DNA from: Planctomycetota bacterium | Lineage (GTDB): Bacteria > Planctomycetota > Phycisphaerae > WQYP01 | Assembly (NCBI GenBank): GCA_021805585.1 | Contig: JAJZEY010000232.1 | Location: 1-7,360 of the forward strand | Direction of reading: 5' to 3' | Length of the DNA stretch: 7,360 nt | Shown: piece after piece, positions 1-6,418 of the stretch | Layout of the letters: each line of letters starts with the position of its first letter | Position numbering within the stretch: the stretch's first letter is position 1 | Program-made: the position numbers and the translations under genes | Notes under the pieces: generated by a model | What the model was told of the DNA's origin: nothing | Databases searched by the model: none | Seen by the model: the letters and a program-made list of their open reading frames with translations, nothing else

Positions 1-33
1 GCGGATTTAGGACGAACCGCGGATTTCGCGGAT
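1..33 (+). repeat. Short GCGGAT repeat cluster
   Basis: The hexamer GCGGAT occurs three times, at 1-6, 19-24 and 28-33; the first two copies extend to GCGGATTT. The cluster lies directly before a ribosome-binding-site-like AGGAG (34-38) and the ATG at 48 that opens the GxxExxY relic. It may run further left, outside the window. I recall GCGGATTTC-type repeats ahead of GxxExxY genes in several phyla, but this is memory and was not tested. The cluster could be a small dispersed repeat, part of an untranslated leader, or an insertion boundary. Confidence 0.5.
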
Positions 34-47
34 AGGAGTAACAAACC

Positions 48-337
48 ATGGCCGCCGAATTTATTTTTGAAGATTCAGGCCGGGAGATTGGGGGATCGGC
101 AGGTCACGGGCGTGGCTATAGGGGTGACCAATGCGCTTAAACCTGGGCTGGACGAAAAAATTTTATGAGAGAGCGCTGATCATAAAGCTTGAGTCACGGG
201 CGCATGCCATTTGTTGTCAGAAGCGGTTCCGGGTCACCTGGTGGAGCATTCCGCGTGAATCTGCGGGTGACGGAACGGTTTATGGCCTTCATGTCATTTG
301 CCGCAAGCCTCCAATCGGGACATTGCCCGCAAATTAG
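48..337 (+). pseudogene. Frameshifted remnant of a GxxExxY-family protein gene
   Basis: AGGAG at 34-38 is followed after 9 bases by ATG at 48. The opening frame reads MAAEFIFEDSGREIG and stops at TAA 138-140. If one G is dropped from the G5 run at 90-94, the reading continues as DRQVTGVAIGVTNALKPGLDEK to 159. If one A is dropped from the A6 run at 155-160, it goes on as FYERALIIKLESR. The joined text contains G-L-D-E-K-F-Y, which is the G-x-x-E-x-x-Y motif that names the family, after an A-L-x-P-G element that matches the usual LGPG. GxxExxY proteins are small (about 125 residues), related to PD-(D/E)XK nuclease-like folds, and have no settled role. Beyond about 238 the similarity fades, and the conserved middle of the family is not recognisable. 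The last frame ends at TAG 335-337. The gene therefore appears broken by at least two single-base changes plus further decay. Sequencing error at homopolymers is the main alternative. Confidence 0.6.
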
Positions 338-394
338 AAGGAGGAACGGCCCACAAGCCCTTCGCTGCAGGCCGATTGAATAAAAGCGGCGCGC

Positions 395-426
395 AAAAAA
401 AAGGCCCCGCGACTGCGGAGCCTTTT
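395..426 (-). terminator. Rho-independent terminator of the secretin operon
   Basis: On the minus strand a 12-pair stem forms from AAAAGGCTCCGC (426-415) and GCGGGGCCTTTT (410-399), with the four-base loop AGTC and one T-G wobble pair. The T run spans 402-395 (eight T), so it overlaps the stem end. The hairpin begins 37 bases after the secretin stop codon. Read on the plus strand the stem has one A-C mismatch and is followed by TTTT and then GGATTTT, so weak termination from the left is also possible. The canonical shape makes this one of the firmest sites in the window. Confidence 0.9.
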
Positions 427-463
427 GGATTTTGAATTTATTCCGTCTTGCGGCTTATACCGA

Positions 464-3400
464 TCAATAGTTGCGGCCGAACTGCTTGCGTTCCCATTCT
501 TTCTGAATGATGATTCGCGGACGCACCAGAATAAGCAGAATTCCAGTGTCCCGCACGTAGGACCGGTTGGTGAACAGGCGGTTGATGAGCGGTATTTTGG
601 AAAGAATCGGGACGCCGGCTTCCACTTCAACTTCACCGGCAAGACGCTGGCCACCAAGCAGGAGAGTGCCGCCATCCGGAACAGATACTGTGGTAGCCAC
701 CTGGGTCAACTGAACATCAGGCAACTGAACAAAACCCAGGGCCGCCGGGGCACCGCCGCCGGTAATGTTCTGGCCGGTAATGTTAAAGGTGGTCAGGCCA
801 AGCAGTGTGGCCAGTGAGGGCTGAATGGTCATTTCAACATATCTGCGGTCCGCCGAAGCGGTGGCCTGCACCTGCAACACCACACCAGTGGACAGAGTAG
901 ACACATTCAAGGTGGGCGAGGAGGTTGCGATTGCACCGACGCCGCCGGTGACGGTCTGGCCGCCGGTTTCACTGGAGACAAAGTTCTGCTGCTGGGTGAC
1001 CGTAATATAAGATTCCTGTCCGTTATACAGGGTGACGCGGGGCGCTGTAAGCGTAGTGGAATGTTCGCTTTCCTGTGTGGCCTGCAGAAGGAGGCTCAAC
1101 TGGTAATTGGAAAGGATGCTGCCGCTGAAGTTCAAGGCGGATGTAGCCGCACTGAAATTCTTGGCAATATTGTTTCCAACGCCTGTCGCCTGTGGCGAGG
1201 CAATTGTCGCCGTGTTGTTGCCAAAGGTGATCGGCCCGGTGCTGCCGCCGAAGAGAGATCCGGATGAGCTATTGGCCGTTGGCGCTCCGGCACCGTTGGT
1301 GGTGACAAACGCGGGGAAGCCAAGGCTCCAGGAGAAGCCGAAGAAGTTCAGGAAGCTGGAATTCACGATCAGGAATCGCGTATTAACCGAAATTTCAATC
1401 GCACGGGCTTCGCGCAGCTTTTCCAGCAGACTTTCGATTTTCGACTGGTTATCCGGAGTCTGGCTGATGACCAACTGACCGTTAAGTTCGCGGACGTTGC
1501 CTGCGGTACCGCCATTGGCGACCCACGAATTACGATCAACGGTGTTTTCAATCAGGCGGGTAATTTCGCGCACCATCTGGCCGCGGGTTTTCTGGCCGCC
1601 GTTGGCCCCTCCGGCCCCGTTGGCAGCGCCACCATTGCCCGAAAACAGGCTCTGTCCACCGCCGCCGCCCAAACCACCGCCACCGGAAGCACTGACCTGT
1701 GCGGTGGAATTCTGGGTAGCGCTTTGCAGGTTAAACGAGGGTGCGTTGCCACCAAAATTCGGTGGCTGAATCAGCAGGTCGGTGATGTCATACACACGCA
1801 CGACCGACAACTGCGCCAACTGATCTTTGGTGGAAATGGTAATCACGCCTTCATCAATGCTGTAGCCGAGCGTGGTTCCACTGGAACCTTGAGCCTGCTG
1901 AAGCACAATGGAAAGCACCTTTTTGAACGGGACGCTGCGCAGGGTAAGGCTGATCGGTGTCTGGCGGGATACGCCGGCGTTGGTAAGGGCATTCCAGTTG
2001 ACCACAATATTGGTGCCGGTTTCGTTTCGCAGAAGTTTGACCACTTCAGAAAACGGCTGGTCATTAACGGACAGCCGACCGACGCTGTCGTTGAGTCGAT
2101 TGCGAACCAGCTTGTCGGCGCTGGATTCTGAACTGTTTTGTTCGGCTTCGCGCATTTTGCTTAGTTCGGGCCAATCGCTTGGATACACAATTAAATTGGT
2201 GTAAGGAATCAGATCCTTTTCGCTCTTGATTTCCTGTTCCTGAGCCTGGCGGGATCGCAGATCGTGGTAGTGATTCCAGCGGTTGTATTCAATCTGGTCC
2301 TGCACCATGCGCCGCATCAGGCGGGCCTGATAGTTGGTTGGATCAATGGCCACGACCTGAAGCAGCGTTGCTTCGGCGTGGTTGTATTCAAGCCGCTTGT
2401 AATATTCGTCCGCCTGGGCCATCAGACCTTTGACTTCGGCATGTCGCTGAGCGATCAACTGCTGTTCTATGTTCGCCTGACTGGTTTGAATTTCATGCTG
2501 CTTTATGGCGGCGGATTGGCTGGCTGCAACGGCCTGACGATGTTCAATCATCGCAAGTTGGGCGCTGGCACGGGCACGCATCGCCTGATATTCCGAGGCG
2601 GGGAAAAGATGCCGAGCCGCCGCGGCGGTTGCTAAGGCATCGTTGGCACGGTCTGCGGCCACACTGAAATGGCCGGCCTGCATTTCCTGGCTGGATTGTT
2701 CCAGATCATGGTTGAACAACACCTGTGCCCGTTGCGCATCAATCGCCTGATTGTAGAGGCTTTGGTTCAGCAGACCCGGAGCTTTGCCGGCCGCAAGTTT
2801 GGATGCGTTGGCCAGGCCCATGGAGGCCGCCTGATTCCGCGGATCTATGACCAGAGCATCATTGAATAAGGCAATCGCCCGCGAATAATTCGCTGCATGA
2901 ACGGCCTGATCCGCCTGAAGCGTCAGGGCTGCGGATCGCTGGGCGTTAATTTCCGCGGCCGTCGGCATGACGGGTACCGGCTTGGAGGTTGCGGGCATCG
3001 GCATGGTTGCCGGCATGGTGGCAGCCGGTGCGGGAGCCGGTGCGGTTTGTGCGGGAGGTGTGGTTGTCGTCATGTTTGCACTCGCTGGAGGTGTCTGAAT
3101 CGCCACGGCTGCGCCGGTGGACGCGGGTTGAGCGGGTTGGGACGCGGCGGCTTGTTGAGCCTTTACCTTGGCCGCCAACTGAGCTTGTTCAGCTTTTTGC
3201 TGGGCTGCAAGAGCATCCTGCTGCGCCTTTAAGGCGGCGGTCTGTGCCGCCGCCTGCGCGGCAGCCGCAGCGGCCTGACGTTCGGATGCAGCCTGCATTT
3301 CCTGCGACTGAAGTTGATCCGCTAATTTTGCCTGGGCCGCCTTTTGTTGTTGGGCAAGGGCTAATGCGGCCTGTTGTGCGGCGATTTTCCGGGCGGCGGC

Positions 3401-4279
3401 TTCTTTGGCCGCTTCGGCGGCAGCCTGGGCCTGGACCAATTGTGCCGCCTTTTCCTTGGCCGCTTCAGCCGCCGCCGCTGCCTGGGTGGCCGCGGCGCGA
3501 TTTTGTGCGGCGGCGGCTTCCTGACCGGCAAGCTGGCTGTTCAAAGCGGGACTGGGGGGCGGCGTGGCCGGTGTGGTTATTGTCGCGGGCGGGGCAACCG
3601 TGGCGGTTGTCGCAACCGGTGTCGGATTGGATATGGCCGCGGCCTGGGCATTCACTGCGGCCACTCGCTTCTGGGCAATCAGATACTGATAGTGGCCCGG
3701 AAGGGAATTTTCCGATCCCAAGTCGGCCCCCGCCACGGAAATGGCGTGAAGGTCGTTGGAAGCGGTCTGGTAGTCACCGGTTTTATAAGCGGCGATCGCT
3801 TTGGCCAGCATTGTTTTGAGCTGTGGAACCATTTCCTGCTGCCGCGCCTGGGTCAGGGCCAGGTTATCTTTAGCCTCCCGTATCAGTTCGGGCGTGGAGG
3901 CCGGACTGGCAATAATGTAGTTATACAGATTGACCGCATGGGCCAGATGGCCATCATTAAGCGACGCTTGCGCATTGCGGAAGACCTGGCTGTTGTGGGC
4001 AGCCGCCGAGATGGCAACGTCAATCCGCTGGAGCAGCGAATCCATGCTGGTCCGATCGGTCGGACTAAGGTCCGCCGGATTGATCGTCAGTAGAACTTTC
4101 TTGGCGGTCTGGTAATCGTGCTGGCCAACGAGGCTCTGGCCACGAGCCAGCAGCGCCCCGGCTGCGGCCTGCGTACCCGTATCAGCTAACGCCAATGGGA
4201 TCAGGGGCAGCGTGGCACCGGCCAGAACAGCGCCTGAAATACCGACGGCCAGAATCCGAGAGCGAGTCATCTTCTTCAA
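464..4279 (-). CDS. TPR-containing secretin (type IV pilus PilQ / type II secretion GspD-like outer-membrane pore)
   Basis: Outer-membrane channel subunit, expected to assemble into a multimeric ring. I chose TTG at 4279 because AGGAG (4291-4287) lies 7 bases before it. ATG at 4270 is 16 bases from AGGAG, and the longer frame from TTG 4309 would contain this ribosome site. From 4279 the protein has 1271 residues. A signal peptide has a likely cut after LALA near residue 32. TPR-like helix pairs lie at about 38-180, 464-490, 530-555 and 620-655. A charged Ala/Gln-rich helix covers about 249-380, flanked by Pro/Thr linkers. A small N-domain (STN/N1-like) lies at about 736-817, a Gly-rich loop at 866-895, and a second N-like domain at 904-959. 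The secretin domain fills about 960-1260, with LTAPRVTLYNGQ, VPDGGTLLLGGQ, VPILSKIPLINRLF and ILVRPRIII. It is far longer than typical GspD or PilQ (about 650-750), owing to the N-terminal half. No AMIN domain was seen. It is the last gene of the unit. Whether it serves a pilus or secretion cannot be decided here. Confidence 0.93.
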   Translation of the reverse strand: MKKMTRSRILAVGISGAVLAGATLPLIPLALADTGTQAAAGALLARGQSLVGQHDYQTAKKVLLTINPADLSPTDRTSMDSLLQRIDVAISAAAHNSQVFRNAQASLNDGHLAHAVNLYNYIIASPASTPELIREAKDNLALTQARQQEMVPQLKTMLAKAIAAYKTGDYQTASNDLHAISVAGADLGSENSLPGHYQYLIAQKRVAAVNAQAAAISNPTPVATTATVAPPATITTPATPPPSPALNSQLAGQEAAAAQNRAAATQAAAAAEAAKEKAAQLVQAQAAAEAAKEAAARKIAAQQAALALAQQQKAAQAKLADQLQSQEMQAASERQAAAAAAQAAAQTAALKAQQDALAAQQKAEQAQLAAKVKAQQAAASQPAQPASTGAAVAIQTPPASANMTTTTPPAQTAPAPAPAATMPATMPMPATSKPVPVMPTAAEINAQRSAALTLQADQAVHAANYSRAIALFNDALVIDPRNQAASMGLANASKLAAGKAPGLLNQSLYNQAIDAQRAQVLFNHDLEQSSQEMQAGHFSVAADRANDALATAAAARHLFPASEYQAMRARASAQLAMIEHRQAVAASQSAAIKQHEIQTSQANIEQQLIAQRHAEVKGLMAQADEYYKRLEYNHAEATLLQVVAIDPTNYQARLMRRMVQDQIEYNRWNHYHDLRSRQAQEQEIKSEKDLIPYTNLIVYPSDWPELSKMREAEQNSSESSADKLVRNRLNDSVGRLSVNDQPFSEVVKLLRNETGTNIVVNWNALTNAGVSRQTPISLTLRSVPFKKVLSIVLQQAQGSSGTTLGYSIDEGVITISTKDQLAQLSVVRVYDITDLLIQPPNFGGNAPSFNLQSATQNSTAQVSASGGGGLGGGGGQSLFSGNGGAANGAGGANGGQKTRGQMVREITRLIENTVDRNSWVANGGTAGNVRELNGQLVISQTPDNQSKIESLLEKLREARAIEISVNTRFLIVNSSFLNFFGFSWSLGFPAFVTTNGAGAPTANSSSGSLFGGSTGPITFGNNTATIASPQATGVGNNIAKNFSAATSALNFSGSILSNYQLSLLLQATQESEHSTTLTAPRVTLYNGQESYITVTQQQNFVSSETGGQTVTGGVGAIATSSPTLNVSTLSTGVVLQVQATASADRRYVEMTIQPSLATLLGLTTFNITGQNITGGGAPAALGFVQLPDVQLTQVATTVSVPDGGTLLLGGQRLAGEVEVEAGVPILSKIPLINRLFTNRSYVRDTGILLILVRPRIIIQKEWERKQFGRNY
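1595..1684 (-). repeat. Gly-rich low-complexity segment in the secretin
   Basis: About 30 residues composed mostly of Gly, with Ala, Asn, Ser and Gln, begin with GGGGLGGGGGQSLF. The segment sits between the strand SVVRVYDITDLL, which follows the first N-domain, and the helix REITRLIENTV of the second N-like domain. It is a likely flexible loop. It keeps the reading frame, and flanking domains on both sides are intact. Confidence 0.85.
3140..3535 (-). repeat. Ala/Gln/Lys-rich helical repeat region of the secretin
   Basis: About 130 residues rich in Ala, Gln, Lys and Glu, with loose repeats such as AAEAAKE (twice, about 20 residues apart), KAQQ and AQAAA. No Pro or Gly occurs across most of it, so one long helix or coiled coil is expected, much like the middle domain of TolA. 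Pro/Thr-rich linkers flank it on both sides (about residues 218-247 and 381-440 of the protein). Confidence 0.8.
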
Positions 4280-4286
4280 GAGGAAA

Positions 4287-4291
4287 CTCCT
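4287..4291 (-). promoter_or_regulatory. Ribosome binding site of the secretin gene
   Basis: AGGAG on the minus strand, 7 bases before TTG 4279 and 16 bases before ATG 4270. The spacing favours the TTG start, which adds residues L-K-K (initiator Met, then KK) ahead of the signal peptide and gives it a basic N-terminus. Confidence 0.7.
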
Positions 4292-4463
4292 ACATCCGCA
4301 AAATGCCAATACAACACTCTGATTATCCGAAGCGTTACCGAAAACCGACGCCGCGGAGAATCACACAAACTATCGACCGAGGCTCTCTCCATGAATAAGG
4401 CACTGCGCCTTGCAACTGCTATTCCGCATTCCGCGGCGATCCGGCAACACCACGCGGCATCAC

Positions 4464-4491
4464 ATTTTAGCCGGGCCGTTGCCTTCCTCAA
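4464..4491 (-). promoter_or_regulatory. Candidate sigma-70-type promoter before the secretin gene
   Basis: TTGAGG (4491-4486) and TAAAAT (4469-4464) are separated by 16 bases on the minus strand. They match the TTGACA/TATAAT consensus at 4 and 5 of 6 positions. Transcription would begin near 4457 and leave a leader of about 180 bases. The rest of the leader (4310-4457) contains no gene that I can support. A match like this can arise by chance, and sigma-70 consensus fits are less reliable in PVC bacteria. Its position in the only large gap between genes of the unit is the main support. Confidence 0.4.
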
Positions 4492-4564
4492 TTGTCGCAA
4501 ACTCTCCTGAACGCGCGGCGAAACTTTTTAACATACTAAAAGCACACGCATTATGTTGCAACCG

Positions 4565-4598
4565 CCCGGCAACCGGGAATGACGGGGGCCTGCCCGTC
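4565..4598 (-). other. Two tandem GC-rich hairpins after the anchored-protein gene
   Basis: On the minus strand, GACGGG (4598-4593) pairs with CCCGTC (4586-4581) across a six-base loop. CCCGG (4577-4573) pairs with CCGGG (4569-4565) across TTG. The first begins only 6 bases past the stop codon. Neither is followed by a T run, so they do not look like an intrinsic terminator. They could slow the polymerase, protect the 3' end of the upstream message, or be chance GC pairing. Confidence 0.4.
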
Positions 4599-4604
4599 CT
4601 GGCT

Positions 4605-6374
4605 TCAGGGCGTTGGCGCGGCAGCCGCGGCCGGCCGCCCCGTCTGATTCACCCGCCGCAGCAATCCGGCCTCCAGCGGGCTGGCGGCATCCCATGCGGA
4701 TCGCCGCACGCCAAGGTTATTGTGGGAATCCTCTACGACGGCGGTCATATCATTACCGCCCGCGCCAAGATCCGCGGAAACAAGTCTATAACCGGTGAAA
4801 AAGTTCACTGATTTAAACATCAGCCGTCCAGTGGTAGCACTGATGATGGACGTGGGCCGCACATCGCCGATATTCTGCCCCGGAGACACATATTGCGTGG
4901 TGTAGGTCCACATACCATGAACCCATTTGAAAATCCGGAATTCAGCCTGACCGTTCACCAGTCCGCCGCCGCCATCAAGGAAAAAGTAAAGCCGATTGCG
5001 AACCGTCAGCGGCCGGCTGATCATTGTCCACGGAGAGTATATCCAGGGCTTATTCTTAATCGCAGGGTTATCGGATTTATATGGGAATAAATAGGTCGGA
5101 TTGTAAAGCGCAAGCCGCATCCGATAGCGGTAAGTGGCACCGGGAACAACGCCGGTGTCGCGAAGCCAGATCGGAAATGACTTTTCCGCCAGCAGAGATG
5201 CAATCGTTTGCGGCTGACCGGTCGCGCCGCCGGCACCGGGGACACCCGGAAAATTGCCGGGAAATTGACCGGGAAACGCGCCCGGATAGCCGTTGGGAAT
5301 ATTCACATTGGTCGGCTGATTCACCACAATATTCTGACGAACCGGCTGCCGAATGATTTGGGGTGCATTGAAGCGGCCACCGCCGCCACCACCACCGCCA
5401 TTAAACCCACCGGGGATCCCACCGGGAAATCCGCCCGGGAATCCCGGCGGAAATCTGCCGCCACCGGGCCTGTTACCCTGGGGAATTGGATTCCGCTGAT
5501 TGGCCGGCTTAGGAGGCGGCAGCCGCAGGCGTATCTGTTCCAGCGGGTAAAATGCCGGCTCAAGAATGTCGGAAGCCGCGGCATCCAGATTGGTGAGTAT
5601 TTGCACGCGGCCGGCCGCATCCTGACCGACCATCGGGGCCGGGGGCAGCGGATTCAAATAGAAGCCATGGATTTTTTTCCAGCCGCTCCAGCGGCCATTA
5701 GAACCCAATGTCTGCCGCTCCACCTGAACACGATAAAAAGTTGTGCGCTGAAACGATGGCGGCAGCGGGGCAAAGCCGGGTTTAATAACCGAGGGTCCTT
5801 GAAGGCTTGCCAGCCATTCGGAAACGGGAAAATTCGCGGACAGTTTAACCCATGCCACATCTTTGGTGGCGGGCACAGCCGGCGTATTTGGGTTAACCGG
5901 CTGATTCGAGTTATCCGAAAGAATCGCCACGCCGCGTCCCTGCTTGATCTTCATGCCGGTAAGCGACGGCACAACCGGGGCGTAAAAGGTTTTGCCCCGC
6001 ACGACCACTGTGTTCACGTTGGTCACCGGTTGATTCAGCGGGCCAAGAGCAATCGGCGGCAAACTCGTTACCACGGCACTAAGTGGATGAACCTGCCCAT
6101 CGGCAATGCCCTTGACCAAATTCGGTACATGCGCCACACCAGGCGAGGGATTCGCCGGGTGGCGAATCTGGTTTTGCAATTGACGGACCGCAATGGTGAT
6201 TTTGTGACCCACCTCGCCAGGCGCGACTTTCACACCGGCACTGTCCGGAAGCGGGACATTGTTCGGATCTTTAACCAGGTTATTCCAAGCCATATAGACG
6301 ACGAACGCCACCCCGACCAGCAGGATAGCCTTGTCCACATACCGTTCAACAGGATTGATATTTTTTATCTGCAT
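4605..6374 (-). CDS. Membrane-anchored envelope protein with two Fn3-like modules, pilus/secretion operon member of unknown function
   Basis: Protein of 589 residues from ATG 6374, chosen because AGGGA (6386-6382) lies 7 bases before it; the upstream TTG at 6407 lacks such a site. A single membrane helix at about 15-34 (AILLVGVAFVVYMAW core) after a short basic end places the rest in the periplasm. Pro-rich linkers follow. A first beta-sandwich-like module lies at about 172-240, with FYRVQVER and GRWSGWKKI. A Gly/Pro/Phe-rich linker covers about 300-384, including a run of eight Gly. A second module lies at about 398-465, with FPIWLRDTGVVPGATYRYRM and IYSPWTMI. A C-terminal region reaches 589 and ends in Ala/Pro. 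The two modules share the Y-R then W/Y-S-x-W pattern of fibronectin-III-like folds. I do not recognise a named family. By position between a PilO-like protein and the secretin it may correspond to Akkermansia Amuc_1099. It could link the inner-membrane platform to the pore. It starts 44 bases after the previous stop, so co-transcription is likely. Confidence 0.85.
   Translation of the reverse strand: MQIKNINPVERYVDKAILLVGVAFVVYMAWNNLVKDPNNVPLPDSAGVKVAPGEVGHKITIAVRQLQNQIRHPANPSPGVAHVPNLVKGIADGQVHPLSAVVTSLPPIALGPLNQPVTNVNTVVVRGKTFYAPVVPSLTGMKIKQGRGVAILSDNSNQPVNPNTPAVPATKDVAWVKLSANFPVSEWLASLQGPSVIKPGFAPLPPSFQRTTFYRVQVERQTLGSNGRWSGWKKIHGFYLNPLPPAPMVGQDAAGRVQILTNLDAAASDILEPAFYPLEQIRLRLPPPKPANQRNPIPQGNRPGGGRFPPGFPGGFPGGIPGGFNGGGGGGGGRFNAPQIIRQPVRQNIVVNQPTNVNIPNGYPGAFPGQFPGNFPGVPGAGGATGQPQTIASLLAEKSFPIWLRDTGVVPGATYRYRMRLALYNPTYLFPYKSDNPAIKNKPWIYSPWTMISRPLTVRNRLYFFLDGGGGLVNGQAEFRIFKWVHGMWTYTTQYVSPGQNIGDVRPTSIISATTGRLMFKSVNFFTGYRLVSADLGAGGNDMTAVVEDSHNNLGVRRSAWDAASPLEAGLLRRVNQTGRPAAAAAPTP
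5223..5477 (-). repeat. Gly/Pro/Phe-rich low-complexity linker of the anchored protein
   Basis: Two blocks of short GGFPG-type repeats, for example PPGFPGGFPGGIPGGF and then YPGAFPGQFPGNFPG, are separated by a Gly run and about 30 Asn/Gln/Val-rich residues. The segment lies between the two beta-sandwich-like modules and should be flexible. The same repeat style occurs in the neighbouring gene at 6853-6755. Confidence 0.85.
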
Positions 6375-6381
6375 TTCCAGT

Positions 6382-6386
6382 TCCCT
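6382..6386 (-). promoter_or_regulatory. Ribosome binding site of the anchored-protein gene
   Basis: AGGGA lies 7 bases before ATG 6374 on the minus strand. It lies inside the longer frame that begins at TTG 6407, and therefore argues for the shorter start, whose product begins MQIKNINPVERYVDKA. Confidence 0.7.
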
Positions 6387-6418
6387 ACAGACCGCCGGGG
6401 AATTCAATATTCACATAT

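Noticed and set aside
131..337. Plus-strand frame of 68 codons read as an independent small gene.
   Set aside because: Its best part (FYERALIIKLESR) is the continuation of the broken GxxExxY frame, so it is better treated as part of that pseudogene.
1595..1684. The Gly-rich run in the secretin as a possible frameshift scar.
   Set aside because: The frame is continuous, and recognisable domains follow in the same frame on both sides, so it is a coding low-complexity loop.
2989..3819. Open frame of 276 codons on the plus strand.
   Set aside because: It lies opposite the Ala-rich repeat of the secretin; its Arg/Pro/Trp-rich product is what the complement of Ala/Gln codons gives.
3374..4093. 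Open frame of 239 codons on the plus strand, Gly/Arg/Cys-rich.
   Set aside because: Shadow of the secretin's Ala-rich and TPR regions. The composition is an artefact of the opposite strand.
4276..4500. Small minus-strand frame of 74 codons in the leader before the secretin.
   Set aside because: No ribosome site, Arg/Cys-rich, and it overlaps the secretin start in another frame. The candidate promoter's -10 element would lie inside it.
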